A stretch of DNA of 64,000 nt from a virus. The stretch is taken from the IMG/VR virus record IMGVR_UViG_3300043436_003696, positions 1 through 64,000 of that record. One strand, 5' to 3'. Shown piece by piece: positions 44,895 through 53,430 of the stretch. The notes below the pieces were generated by a model. That model was not told where the DNA came from, did not search any database, and saw only the letters and a program-made list of their open reading frames with translations. Numbering within the stretch: position 1 is the stretch's first letter; each line of letters opens with the position of its first letter. Both the position numbers and the translations under genes were made by a program.

Positions 44895-46100
44895 TTATAA
44901 TTCAATTTCATTTATGGATTCAATCCATCTTACATTAGCAAAAGATTTTTGACTAGTTTTTAACCAACCTATTTCCATAGTATTTTTACAATAAAGACTT
45001 ACAAAAACAGCAAATTCTTTATTTTCTTCTTTTCTAATAACTCTACCTAATGTTTGAATCATTCCTCTTTCAGTAGAATCATAAGAAGCTCTAATACCAC
45101 ATTGTAACCCTTTTACGTCTAATCCTTCTTGTAAAGCTTTTACAGATAATATACAATTATATTTATCTGTTATTATACCTAATAAAGCAGCTTCTTTTTC
45201 TTTAGGTTTTAAATTAGAATGATATATTGTACTTTTATCAACAAGTTTTTTAGCTTCTTGGCAAAATTTAATTGTTTGTGAAAATACAATAGTTTTTTTG
45301 TTTACTAATTTTACTATATCTGCAATAATTTGTTTTTTGTTAAAAGCATTATAAACAATTGATTTTCTTTTGGATATTGCAGCAGTAGCTCTTACAGCTC
45401 TCATTGCAATATCTTGTTCGTTAAAATCATTTTCATTACAATAATTTAATCTTGCTTCTTTATTTTGTAATAATTCATAAAGTAGTTTTAAATCATTATT
45501 AAAATAAGGAAAGTGAGACTTGAAAATGTTATCTACTTTAATATATTCTTCTTCTTCTTGTGTAGTTAAATCAATAGCTAAATTATAAATTTTATATTGG
45601 CTAACCCAATTATTTTTTTTAGCTTCTTCAACAGTTATTTTACTAATAAGTTTAATGTCTTTAGATTCTAAAAATAATAATTGTTCAGTTGTAAATTTAG
45701 CTGATAAAATCCAACAATTAACAAAAGTACAAATATCTAAAACTAAACTAAACATTACTGCATCTTTATTTGATATTTTGTGACCTTCATCAATAAGTAA
45801 AAAATCACATACTCTTAATTCCATAACATAAGTATTTATAATAAATACTTTTATGTTATAATTAGGTAATTGTTCAAGTATTAACTTTTCCCATTGGTTT
45901 TTTAAAGCTTCAGTAGGTACAATAACATGAACAATTTTATTAATAGGTATACGTTTAATAGCTAAAAAAGCCATGTAAGTTTTTCCAAACCCAGTTGGAA
46001 ATTCACCTGCTACTCCTCTTGATACTCCACTAATAAAATGATTAATTACTTTATCTACTTCTATTGTTTGTCTTGCTAATCTATTCTCGTCTATTTGCAT
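44895..46100 (-). CDS. SF2 (DEAD/DEAH-type) helicase
   Basis: The 401-aa product has FPTGFGKT (motif I, residues 34-41), HVIVPTEAL (Ia), LLIDEGHK (motif II as DEGH, 102-108), WILSAKFT (III-like), KTIVFSQTI (IV), ILSVKALQEGLDVKG (V) and IQTLGRVIRKEE (VI, ending QxxGRxxR). All parts of a compact SF2 helicase/translocase are present. Crassvirales commonly encode one near the replicative helicase. It starts inside the end of the 3D-domain gene (20-nt overlap). Confidence 0.85.
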   Translation of the reverse strand: MQIDENRLARQTIEVDKVINHFISGVSRGVAGEFPTGFGKTYMAFLAIKRIPINKIVHVIVPTEALKNQWEKLILEQLPNYNIKVFIINTYVMELRVCDFLLIDEGHKISNKDAVMFSLVLDICTFVNCWILSAKFTTEQLLFLESKDIKLISKITVEEAKKNNWVSQYKIYNLAIDLTTQEEEEYIKVDNIFKSHFPYFNNDLKLLYELLQNKEARLNYCNENDFNEQDIAMRAVRATAAISKRKSIVYNAFNKKQIIADIVKLVNKKTIVFSQTIKFCQEAKKLVDKSTIYHSNLKPKEKEAALLGIITDKYNCILSVKALQEGLDVKGLQCGIRASYDSTERGMIQTLGRVIRKEENKEFAVFVSLYCKNTMEIGWLKTSQKSFANVRWIESINEIEL

Positions 46101-46590
46101 GTTTTAATACTACACTATTTATTTTTGTATGTTTTTGTTTATTACCTATTAAAATATCAACATGTCTTAAAAATCTACTATTCATACAATCAGCAACAAT
46201 ATAATAACCATTATAATTACCAGCATTTTCTAATATTACAATTTCACCGTAATGAAATTCTTCTAATAAATCTCTACTTAATCCTATAAATTTTTGTGTA
46301 AATGGATTTTTTTTGTCAATTTTATATTGAGCTGAAGTTAAATTAGGAGTTTTATCTGTTTGTTTATCTGTTGCATTATAAGTAGTTACAGTTACTAAAT
46401 AAGATTCTTTTTCCATTGTATCTACAATAGAATAATATAAATCTTTCCATAAACTATCTTGTTCTCGATTTACTTTATTTACAGTATTTATTCTAACATT
46501 TGTTATATAATGTGTAGAAGCAGAAAGTATAAACAAAAAAAATGTTAAAAACCATAATTTATTAATTGTTTTTTTTTCTTCGTATATCAT
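46081..46590 (-). CDS. Membrane-anchored 3D-domain protein
   Basis: The 169-aa product has one N-terminal membrane segment (residues 11-30, LWFLTFFLFILSASTHYI), a short linker, then VTTYNATDKQTDK, IGLSRDLLEEFHYGEIVIL and GYYIVADCMNSRFLRHVDILIG. This is the double-psi beta-barrel '3D' pattern with the Asp of VAD and VDI. Such domains occur in lytic transglycosylases and cell-wall-associated proteins. The domain would face the periplasm. Its place among replication genes rather than lysis genes is unusual; an envelope-modifying role early in infection is possible. Confidence 0.65.
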   Translation of the reverse strand: MIYEEKKTINKLWFLTFFLFILSASTHYITNVRINTVNKVNREQDSLWKDLYYSIVDTMEKESYLVTVTTYNATDKQTDKTPNLTSAQYKIDKKNPFTQKFIGLSRDLLEEFHYGEIVILENAGNYNGYYIVADCMNSRFLRHVDILIGNKQKHTKINSVVLKHANRRE

Positions 46591-46810
46591 ATCTATATTT
46601 ATTTATTTTGTTTGATAATTGAGTCACTAATATTTTTTCCATATTCATACCTAATTCTTCTTCTAATTTATATGCTACCGATATACTAATTTGTCTTGTT
46701 CCTAATAATATTTGATTTAAAGTTCCATATTCAACACATAATTTTTCAGCTAATTCTTGTCTTGTAAATTTAGCTATTTCCATTTTTTTAAGTATTTCAG
46801 TACTAATCAT
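46562..46810 (-). CDS. XRE-family helix-turn-helix regulator
   Basis: The 82-aa product EIAKFTRQELAEKLCVEYGTLNQILLGTRQISISVAYKLEEELG has the five-helix lambda-repressor-like fold (residues ~9-55), with Q/ELAEKL as helix 2 and YGTLNQILLG as recognition helix. It resembles the HigA group but no toxin gene is adjacent. It overlaps both neighbours by 4-29 nt, so it is part of the operon. A transcriptional regulator is likely. Confidence 0.7.
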   Translation of the reverse strand: MISTEILKKMEIAKFTRQELAEKLCVEYGTLNQILLGTRQISISVAYKLEEELGMNMEKILVTQLSNKINKYRYDIRRKKNN

Positions 46811-47544
46811 ATTTTTATTATTCTATTATTGACAACATTTATATAATTTTTAAAAATATTTATTTCATCTTCTTTAATATTCAAAGATTTTAATTTAAGT
46901 TTTAACTCAGCTAATTTTGCTTCAGGAGTAAATTGATTTTTTAAATATTTTACTATTCTGTTAGCATCTATTATTCTTTTTGATATAACATTATAATCAA
47001 ATGTCATTTCTCCAATTCTTATTTCACAAGTTTTAAATTCAGATTGAAAATTAACCCACCCCCTAGAATTTAAAAAACATGCAGCAGATGATGATGAAGT
47101 ATCTTTAGCAGTACCCCATTTAATTAGTTCATTTATTATATAATCATTATGTTTGTAAATAAATTCTTTGTCAATAGAATCAAAAACATCAGTCATATCA
47201 ATGTGATAATGTATTCCACTACCTTCATTTAATGTAAAATAATCTGGTAATAAATTACATATTTCTTGTAAACAAATTAAACCATTTAATTTAGAAGGTA
47301 TTCTAAATCTAACTTCTCCATCTCCACCACTAACGTGCATTATATTCGGTATGTTTGAAAAAACTTCTTCTATTTTATTAGAATCATGTATTGAATTACA
47401 TTCTATTTCAAAACCTGTTGAATATGGTAACATATAATCTACAATTTTAAGTAGATTTTTATTTGTTAATTTTAATAAAGCTTGAGGATGATTATATACA
47501 GCATCCTCAAGCAATTTTATTATTTTAAACGTATCGTTCTCCAT
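46807..47544 (-). CDS. Amidoligase-like enzyme
   Basis: The 245-aa product shows the COOH-NH2 ligase signature of the amidoligase family: YSTGFEIECN (Glu 46, Glu 48), HVSGGDGEVRF, NEGSGIHYHID (residues 107-116; 'G-x-H-x-H-h-D') and CEIRIGEMTFDYN (E-x-R-like). Related enzymes form amide bonds on peptides, proteins or cell-wall units. The N-terminal 40 residues are a helical extension. It overlaps the XRE gene by 4 nt and the H1-like gene by 20 nt. The substrate is unknown. Confidence 0.65.
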   Translation of the reverse strand: MENDTFKIIKLLEDAVYNHPQALLKLTNKNLLKIVDYMLPYSTGFEIECNSIHDSNKIEEVFSNIPNIMHVSGGDGEVRFRIPSKLNGLICLQEICNLLPDYFTLNEGSGIHYHIDMTDVFDSIDKEFIYKHNDYIINELIKWGTAKDTSSSSAACFLNSRGWVNFQSEFKTCEIRIGEMTFDYNVISKRIIDANRIVKYLKNQFTPEAKLAELKLKLKSLNIKEDEINIFKNYINVVNNRIIKI

Positions 47545-48127
47545 TCCAAGTTTTACCTGTTTTAGGATGTTTATAACCTACATATCTTAAATGTCTAGCT
47601 AATTCTGCTATTTGTTCTACTTCTTTTAAATCTTTTTTTTCAACAAGTTTTTCTGGTTTTAAAATTTCTTTTTCTTCTACACCAGCAGCTTTTTGTTGGT
47701 TAATTTCTTTTTTTAAAATCTTTTTAGTAGTTTTAATATTATTAGATTCTTTTTCTTTTTCTACTTTTTTTTGTTCTTCTACAGCAGAAATTTCAGATTC
47801 AATAGACAATCTTATTTTCATAGCAGCTATAGTAGTTTTATCTTTAAGTTTATTATATTTAGTAATTTTAGTTATAATAACTGCTATTTCATCTGATGTG
47901 CCTTTTTTAGTAAGTATTGTTTTACCTTTTTTTACATTTAAAGTAGATTTTTTACCTGCTTTAATTTCTTGGTACTTAATTTCTGTAGTTTCGGCTTTAA
48001 TTTCAGGTTCTTTATTAACTACTTTTTTAGCAGCAGTCTTTTTTGGAGCAGCTTTCTTAGCAGCAGCTTTTTTAGGAGCGGCTTTTTTAGTTACTTCTTT
48101 TTTTGCAGGTGTTTTTTTAGTTCCCAT
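47525..48127 (-). CDS. Histone-H1-like basic protein
   Basis: The 200-aa product has an N-terminal tail (residues 3-38) of repeated AAPKKAAAKK-type units, as in bacterial histone H1-like and HU-extension proteins. A middle domain (KGTSDEIAVIITKITKYNKLKDKTTIAAMKIRLSIE) and a Lys/Glu-rich coiled stretch follow, then a C-terminal tail HLRYVGYKHPKTGKTWNGERYV. The tail would bind DNA or RNA non-specifically; the C-terminal 'G-Y-x-H-P-x-T-G-x-x-W-x-G' block looks like a separate conserved module. It may organise phage or host DNA. Confidence 0.6.
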   Translation of the reverse strand: MGTKKTPAKKEVTKKAAPKKAAAKKAAPKKTAAKKVVNKEPEIKAETTEIKYQEIKAGKKSTLNVKKGKTILTKKGTSDEIAVIITKITKYNKLKDKTTIAAMKIRLSIESEISAVEEQKKVEKEKESNNIKTTKKILKKEINQQKAAGVEEKEILKPEKLVEKKDLKEVEQIAELARHLRYVGYKHPKTGKTWNGERYV

Positions 48128-48509
48128 TTTGAATTGTTATTTTAGCTATTATTTTATGAATTGAAAAGTTTTTTTCTTTATTTATTGTTATTTTTTTTCT
48201 AACATCTTCTAATAATTCTTCAACACAAGATTCTTCTATTTGTTTTAAAGATTCTTGACCAAATTCTTTAACTTGAAAATCAGAAATTTCTTTTTCTACT
48301 ACAAAAGTATTTAATTTTTCTAATTCTAATTTTATCTCATTTCTTAATGTAATTAATTCTTCTGCTGATTTTTCTAATTCTTTAATTATTGTTAAATTCT
48401 TTTTAGTATTGGTATAAAATTCTAAATTTAAATTTTGATAATTTTCTTCTGCGCTATGATATTTTTGCATTAAATTATCATACTTTTTTTTACTTATTAA
48501 TCCAAACAT
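48117..48509 (-). CDS. Coiled-coil protein, 130 aa
   Basis: The 130-residue product is helical and charged (MFGLISKKKYDNLMQKYHSAEENYQNLN... LEKSAEELITLRNEIKLELEKLN). No membrane segment or Cys pair. It starts 1 nt after the rIIA-like stop and overlaps the H1-like gene by 11 nt. Probably a structural or scaffold-type accessory protein; no family is recognised. Confidence 0.55.
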   Translation of the reverse strand: MFGLISKKKYDNLMQKYHSAEENYQNLNLEFYTNTKKNLTIIKELEKSAEELITLRNEIKLELEKLNTFVVEKEISDFQVKEFGQESLKQIEESCVEELLEDVRKKITINKEKNFSIHKIIAKITIQNGN

Positions 48510-48510
48510 A

Positions 48511-51165
48511 TTATTCTTCTCCTTCTGATGTGTTAAATTGTTGTAATTCTAATTCTTGGTTTTCTTCTAAATCTTCTTCATAAGTAATATCATCACTTTC
48601 AGGAGTAGATTCTTCACTAGTTAAAAAAGCATCTGCTTGTTTTTGCTGTTCATAAGCTTTTCTATTAGCTTCTTCTTGTTCTTTTGTCATAAATTGTTTA
48701 TTTAAATATTTAAAAGAATTTTTTATTACGTCTTCTGGGTCTATTAATCCAAAACTATTAATAAAAACATTTGATAATTCTTTTTGTTTTTGCTGTGGTA
48801 TATTTGAATTATTATAATGTATATAATTAAGTTTTTTACCCCTACTTTTTAAATAATCTATTATATATGGTAAAGAATCTTCATCCCAATTTAAGTGTTG
48901 TAGTATTTCACAACCATCAAAATAATTATTTACCCATTCAAAAACATCACAAATAGATTTATCTTCGTATTTAATAATACCAGATTTTGTTAAACTTAAT
49001 AATTCTTTAGCAAATTCTTTATTTTCATCTATTCTCCAATCTACTTTATCTGTATAAGATTCTAATTCTTTAACAGCTAAATAAATATTAAAATTAATTT
49101 TTTTCAATATATTTAAAGCTGTAGAATTACTAAATAAAGATTGATATTTTTTTCTTATTTGTATTGTTTGTATTAATCTACATACTATTTTATTATTACT
49201 TTGCATAAATAAATTTACATGTGCCGCATTAGGCATTTTATTAAATAAATATTCATTTGATTGACTTATTCTTATTATTTTAATAGCTTGTTCATTAAGA
49301 ACAGATTCAGAATAAATAAAAGATTTATTTAACTGAAGAAGTTTTGAAATAAATTCTAATTTTGTATTATCTTTTAAAAATCCATATATAAGAATACCTT
49401 TAAAATTTTTTAATGTATTTAAATGTAAATCACCTACATAAGAACTTGAAATATTTTTATAAGGTATAATACCATCTAATTTAAGTTTTGGTTGTCTATT
49501 TGCCTTAGCAATTGCTTTTTGTTTAGCTAACCATTCTTCAGGTATTTTAAAATCTTTATATTCAATTACTTCAAAATCTTTTTTTAATTCTTCAAAAATT
49601 ATATTTCTATATTCTAATAATTCTTTAATAATACCTACAGGTTTATTAAAAACAGTAGTTTTAACTTTTTTATAAGAAACAATTAAATTACCTTCCCCAT
49701 CTCTTTTTTTTACTGGAACTGTTTTATTAATTTCAATTTCATTAAATTTTATACCAACACTTTCTAACCAAGCATTATAATAATATTTAGATATTTTTTT
49801 ACGTTTTACAAATATACAATTATTAATATATTTTTTAAATTCCTTACTTTCTGGTATATTATCAGTTTCTTCTAATAAAACTATTTTAGTAATTACAGAA
49901 TCATAATTAATTAAATTTAAATCATTATTTTTAACTTCTTTACCATATACTATTTTTTTATTAAGCACGTTAAACGAATATAAAATATTTTCTATTTTAG
50001 CAGGATTAATTACTTTAAAATGTGTTATAGGTTTAAATAAAATAGATGTTAAATTATATAAACAAGTTGCATCTAAACTGTAATTAAAATTATCACTAAT
50101 AGGAAAAATTAAATATTTGTTTTTACCTTTAGAAAAATTTATTTTTTTTACATAATTAATTAAACCTTCTACAGGTAAATTTTGTTCATTATATCTTTTT
50201 ATTAAGTTTTTAACTACATCAGCTATTTTATTTTTTATTAATAATATAGTTTCATCTGAATAAAGAATAGATTCTCTAGTCATTGTTACTTGAATATCAC
50301 CAATATTAAACTTAATGCCTATAGGTATATTAATTTTTTCAACCCCTATAGTTTTCCAATCTATTGGATAACAAACTTTTCCTAAAACTAAATGTATTTC
50401 TTTAGAATATTGGTTAGTAGTACGTAATTTAAATAAATCAGATTCAACAATTTTACCTGAATTATATGATTGTTCTAATTTATATAATTTATAATCATCG
50501 TAATAACAGTAATTATCTTTAAATTCAAAAATAACATTATCAAAAAAAGATAATTCTTTAACAACTATACTAGCAATATAATTTATTTCTTTTACTTCAC
50601 TATAATTATTTATTTTATAATCTTCTTCTTTTAAATAAATTTTTACTGTAGTTCCATTAGTTAAATTAGTTTCTTCATTTTCAATTAATAATGTAACATC
50701 AGGCATACCTGAAGTTTTACGGTAAACATTAAATTGATTTAATAATCCATTTTTTACACTAGTAACAATAAAATTATTTTGATAAGATAAAGGTGACATT
50801 CTTCCTATACCAAAACCACCTATTTGTTCATTACTTTGGTCTTTTGTAGAATCTAAAATTTGAGTGTATCTTTTTGTAATAAACTCATAATCCATTCCAA
50901 TTCCTTTATCTATAATTTCAATATAATTTCCACCATCATCATCATCTAATTTAACAATAACTGGATTAGGATTATTAGCTTCTTTCATAGCATCCCAAGC
51001 ATTTGATACAGTTTCTCTAATAAATGAAGCTCTAGGATTATGATAACCGCCAATTAAAATATCAAATAATTTATCTGTTTTGTCTAATTTAATACTTGTT
51101 TTAAGAGTACTTTCATCATTAAAATTTGTATTAATTTCTGCTAAATTTTCTTCTTTTAATTTCAT
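48511..51165 (-). CDS. rIIA: rIIA-like GHKL ATPase
   Basis: The start is set at ATG 51165, which forms ATGA with the upstream stop; a longer frame from 51192 exists. The product is 884 aa. An N-terminal Hsp90/histidine-kinase-type ATPase is clear: RETVSNAWDAM (N box, residues 50-60), YIEIIDKGIGMD (G1, 81-92) and IGGFGIGRMSPL (G2, 115-126). The long C-terminal part is helical with a very acidic tail. This matches T4 rIIA-like proteins, membrane-associated factors that counter prophage exclusion. No rIIB partner is evident next to it. Confidence 0.8.
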   Translation of the reverse strand: MKLKEENLAEINTNFNDESTLKTSIKLDKTDKLFDILIGGYHNPRASFIRETVSNAWDAMKEANNPNPVIVKLDDDDGGNYIEIIDKGIGMDYEFITKRYTQILDSTKDQSNEQIGGFGIGRMSPLSYQNNFIVTSVKNGLLNQFNVYRKTSGMPDVTLLIENEETNLTNGTTVKIYLKEEDYKINNYSEVKEINYIASIVVKELSFFDNVIFEFKDNYCYYDDYKLYKLEQSYNSGKIVESDLFKLRTTNQYSKEIHLVLGKVCYPIDWKTIGVEKINIPIGIKFNIGDIQVTMTRESILYSDETILLIKNKIADVVKNLIKRYNEQNLPVEGLINYVKKINFSKGKNKYLIFPISDNFNYSLDATCLYNLTSILFKPITHFKVINPAKIENILYSFNVLNKKIVYGKEVKNNDLNLINYDSVITKIVLLEETDNIPESKEFKKYINNCIFVKRKKISKYYYNAWLESVGIKFNEIEINKTVPVKKRDGEGNLIVSYKKVKTTVFNKPVGIIKELLEYRNIIFEELKKDFEVIEYKDFKIPEEWLAKQKAIAKANRQPKLKLDGIIPYKNISSSYVGDLHLNTLKNFKGILIYGFLKDNTKLEFISKLLQLNKSFIYSESVLNEQAIKIIRISQSNEYLFNKMPNAAHVNLFMQSNNKIVCRLIQTIQIRKKYQSLFSNSTALNILKKINFNIYLAVKELESYTDKVDWRIDENKEFAKELLSLTKSGIIKYEDKSICDVFEWVNNYFDGCEILQHLNWDEDSLPYIIDYLKSRGKKLNYIHYNNSNIPQQKQKELSNVFINSFGLIDPEDVIKNSFKYLNKQFMTKEQEEANRKAYEQQKQADAFLTSEESTPESDDITYEEDLEENQELELQQFNTSEGEE

Positions 51166-51437
51166 AAATTTTTGTCTTCGTATAAATGCCAAACAAATAA
51201 ATCTTCTTTTTGTAATATTGTACCTATATAAATTAAATTACCTTTAAAAAACATATCACCTGTGCGTATAATACAAAATTTTCTTTTTACTTGTTTTATA
51301 ATTTCACTTGTTTCAAACTCATACCATATCATAGGTACTTCATTTTGAGTTTTAAAACATAAAATATTAGCATTTTTAGGTAAAGACAAAAAAAAATTAT
51401 CACTAATAGGTATTTCTTTTTTAAGTATTACATTCAT
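51162..51437 (-). CDS. Hypothetical 91-aa protein
   Basis: The 91-aa beta-rich product (FFLSLPKNANILCFKTQNEVPMIWYEFE..., then KRKFCIIRTGDMFF) overlaps its neighbours by 4 nt on each side. It is coupled to the rIIA-like gene. No family is recognised. Confidence 0.55.
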   Translation of the reverse strand: MNVILKKEIPISDNFFLSLPKNANILCFKTQNEVPMIWYEFETSEIIKQVKRKFCIIRTGDMFFKGNLIYIGTILQKEDLFVWHLYEDKNL

Positions 51438-51745
51438 TTTGTTTCAATATTAAATTCATGTCTCCAAAATCTTACTCCTGTGTATTCTTTTTTACCATCA
51501 GGTTTTTTTTCTTGAATAAATTCTTTTAAATAAACTATTTTAATACCTTCAGATTCTTTAAATATTTGCTTTAATTTACTTACAAAATAACTTATTTTAG
51601 TTTCAGCTAATTTATCTTTTGGAATAACAAAAGATTCATCTTCTGAAGTAATTTGTTTTAAACATGCTATAGCATTATTAAATACTTCATTTACATCTTT
51701 TTTATTAGGGTGTAGATATTTTTTACCTTTTTCTATTCTAAACAT
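51434..51745 (-). CDS. Hypothetical 103-aa protein
   Basis: The 103-aa product (MFRIEKGKKYLHPNKKDVNEVFNNAIACLK...) has alternating helix and strand, ending KEYTGVRFWRHEFNIE. It sits in the coupled run that leads to the rIIA-like gene. No family is recognised. Confidence 0.55.
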   Translation of the reverse strand: MFRIEKGKKYLHPNKKDVNEVFNNAIACLKQITSEDESFVIPKDKLAETKISYFVSKLKQIFKESEGIKIVYLKEFIQEKKPDGKKEYTGVRFWRHEFNIETK

Positions 51746-51747
51746 AG

Positions 51748-52002
51748 TTATATTTCTTTAAGTTTTTTGGTTTTATAATAATTTTTTAATCCGTGTTCAG
51801 CTAATAATTCTTTATTGTGAGCTTTTATAGCTATATTAAACATTTTTCCTATAAAATGACAATGTTCAAAAGTTCCTTCTGCTAATTTAAACAATTGATT
51901 ATTTTGTTGAACTTCTACCCGCCAATTTTTAGTTTCCATTGTATCACAACTACGACTAAAAGAATTTTTTTTTCTATTTGTATTGAAAAGATTTATTTTC
52001 AT
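51748..52002 (-). CDS. Hypothetical 84-aa protein
   Basis: The 84-aa product starts MKINLFNTNRKKNSFSRSCD with a possible second start at METKNWRVEV (51939). The later part is helical (FEHCHFIGKMFNIAIKAHNKELLAEHGL). ATGA overlap with the upstream macro-like gene supports the longer start. No family is recognised. Confidence 0.55.
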   Translation of the reverse strand: MKINLFNTNRKKNSFSRSCDTMETKNWRVEVQQNNQLFKLAEGTFEHCHFIGKMFNIAIKAHNKELLAEHGLKNYYKTKKLKEI

Positions 52003-52424
52003 AATATTTTTACATTAAAATCAACCAATTCTCTTTTTATTATCTGCTCTAAAATATTCCACCTAACACCTTCTATTTTAGGTATTGCTATAAATTCATC
52101 ACCTTTTAATACAGCACAAATATTTCTTAATCCTAAAGCAAAAGCAGTATATTCAAAATTAATTGGTATTACTTTATATTCATAACTAGTATATATATTA
52201 AAGATAGTTAAATCTAAATTTTTGTAATAACAACTACTAAATTCACCTAATTTAAATATATCACCTTTTATTGTTTTTAAATCAGCTTTATTAACTTCTG
52301 GAAAAGCTTTAGCTAATTCTTTGTTATTCATATTACAAAAGCAATTACAAAAATTAATTATAACATCAAATTCTCCTTTAATCGCTTCTATAACAATGTT
52401 TTTATTTTGAGTATGTTCAATCAT
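51999..52424 (-). CDS. Macro-domain-like protein
   Basis: The 141-aa product reads FDVIINFCNCFCNMNNKELAKAFPEVNKAD (residues 19-48), GDIFKLG, then LTIFNIYTSYEY, FEYTAFALGLRNIC and DEFIAIPKIEGVRW (109-122). This follows the macro-domain plan: N-x-x-N/C-C loop, G-D-I/L, 'A-h-x-x-h' helix and I-A-I-P-x-I-G strand; it resembles the compact Poa1p-like ADP-ribose-1''-phosphatase group often found in phages. The usual glycine-rich binding loop is altered (FCNMNN). It may hydrolyse or bind ADP-ribose derivatives. Confidence 0.6.
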   Translation of the reverse strand: MIEHTQNKNIVIEAIKGEFDVIINFCNCFCNMNNKELAKAFPEVNKADLKTIKGDIFKLGEFSSCYYKNLDLTIFNIYTSYEYKVIPINFEYTAFALGLRNICAVLKGDEFIAIPKIEGVRWNILEQIIKRELVDFNVKIL

Positions 52425-52435
52425 AAAATTTTTGA

Positions 52436-53002
52436 TTAATCCAATAATTTTTCAAGTTCTTCATATTTTTCAGTTGTAATTATATTTTGTTTTAAAGCTT
52501 CTAAAATTTCTTCTTTAATAACAGGTTTAATTGTACAATATTTATTATTAGAATCCCACCAAACAATAATTGTTTCTGTTTCTAAATTAAGATTGTTATT
52601 TTGTAACAATTTAATGTATTCACTGTTTTTTAATAATATTAATTGATTAGGTTCTTTAATAGCTAAATGATTATCAAATAAAAAAAGATTAAGATTTGAA
52701 AAATGTTTATCAACTCTTAAAAGTTTATATGTCATAGATTTTCCTGCTTCTACAGCTTCTTCTTTAAAACTTTTTTCTTCCTCTTCACTAAATTTAGATA
52801 TTACTTTCCAATCAATTTGATTACGATGTTCATCTGTAATTTCTTCTTCTTTAGAAACACCTAATTCTTCTAATTTTTTTTCAGCTCTTTTAATAATTTC
52901 TTTTTGTTTTAAATCATCTATTAAAAATTGAGTATATTCATCACTAGCTAACTTTTCTTTTCCTAATCCTTTTAAATATAATTTATTTATTTTTATGTTC
53001 AT
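52436..53002 (-). CDS. Hypothetical 188-aa protein
   Basis: The 188-aa acidic, helical product includes DDLKQKEIIKRAEKKLEELGVSKEEE and a beta-rich middle (YKLLRVDKHFSNLNLFLFDNHLAIK). It lies right after a terminator, so it may head the transcript that runs into the macro- and rIIA-like genes. No family is recognised. Confidence 0.55.
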   Translation of the reverse strand: MNIKINKLYLKGLGKEKLASDEYTQFLIDDLKQKEIIKRAEKKLEELGVSKEEEITDEHRNQIDWKVISKFSEEEEKSFKEEAVEAGKSMTYKLLRVDKHFSNLNLFLFDNHLAIKEPNQLILLKNSEYIKLLQNNNLNLETETIIVWWDSNNKYCTIKPVIKEEILEALKQNIITTEKYEELEKLLD

Positions 53003-53017
53003 TTTATAATATTTTAA

Positions 53018-53045
53018 AAACCCCTACCATTTCTGATAGGAGTTT
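53018..53045 (-). terminator. Intrinsic terminator before the macro/rIIA run
   Basis: AAACTCCTATCA / TGGTAGGGGTTT forms a stem of about 12 bp (with G-T pairs) followed by T-rich sequence on the minus strand. It sits 20 nt after the 53066 stop. Confidence 0.75.
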
Positions 53046-53065
53046 AACCAACAATTAATTATTAA

Positions 53066-53419
53066 TTAAAATGAAGCTAGCATACTTTCAAAATAAATAA
53101 TTGATTTTCTTACTTCTTCAAGTTTTTCAGTAGATTCATCAAATCTTAATTTATAAGATTGAATGTTTTGAATGTAACTTTGATTATTTGTAAATACTGT
53201 AGTTGGGTATTTAGCGTTATGTAAAGCTTCTAAAGAATCTTCTACCTCATTTTCTAAATCTACTTCTTTAGCTCTTAATGCTGCTAATTGCCCTTCTACT
53301 GCTGAAATTGCTTTTCTTGCAATTTTTTCTGATAATACAGCTGCATCATCACCCTTTAATTTCGCTAATATTTCTTTTGCAAAACTTTGACCTTTTTTTA
53401 CTTTTGTTTCTAATGACAT
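53066..53419 (-). CDS. Coiled-coil protein, 117 aa
   Basis: The 117-aa helical product has two coiled stretches (KEILAKLKGDDAAVLSEKIARKAISAVEGQLAALRAKEVDLENEVED and FDESTEKLEEVRKSIIYFESML) around a TTVFTNNQSYIQN turn. Its terminator directly downstream suggests good expression. No family is recognised. Confidence 0.6.
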   Translation of the reverse strand: MSLETKVKKGQSFAKEILAKLKGDDAAVLSEKIARKAISAVEGQLAALRAKEVDLENEVEDSLEALHNAKYPTTVFTNNQSYIQNIQSYKLRFDESTEKLEEVRKSIIYFESMLASF

Positions 53420-53430
53420 AATTTTTAATT

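Noticed and set aside
47898-48164. Plus-strand hydrophobic ORF opposite the H1-like tail
   Set aside because: It is the antisense reading of Lys/Ala repeats, which gives Phe/Leu/Ala-rich artefacts that mimic membrane proteins.
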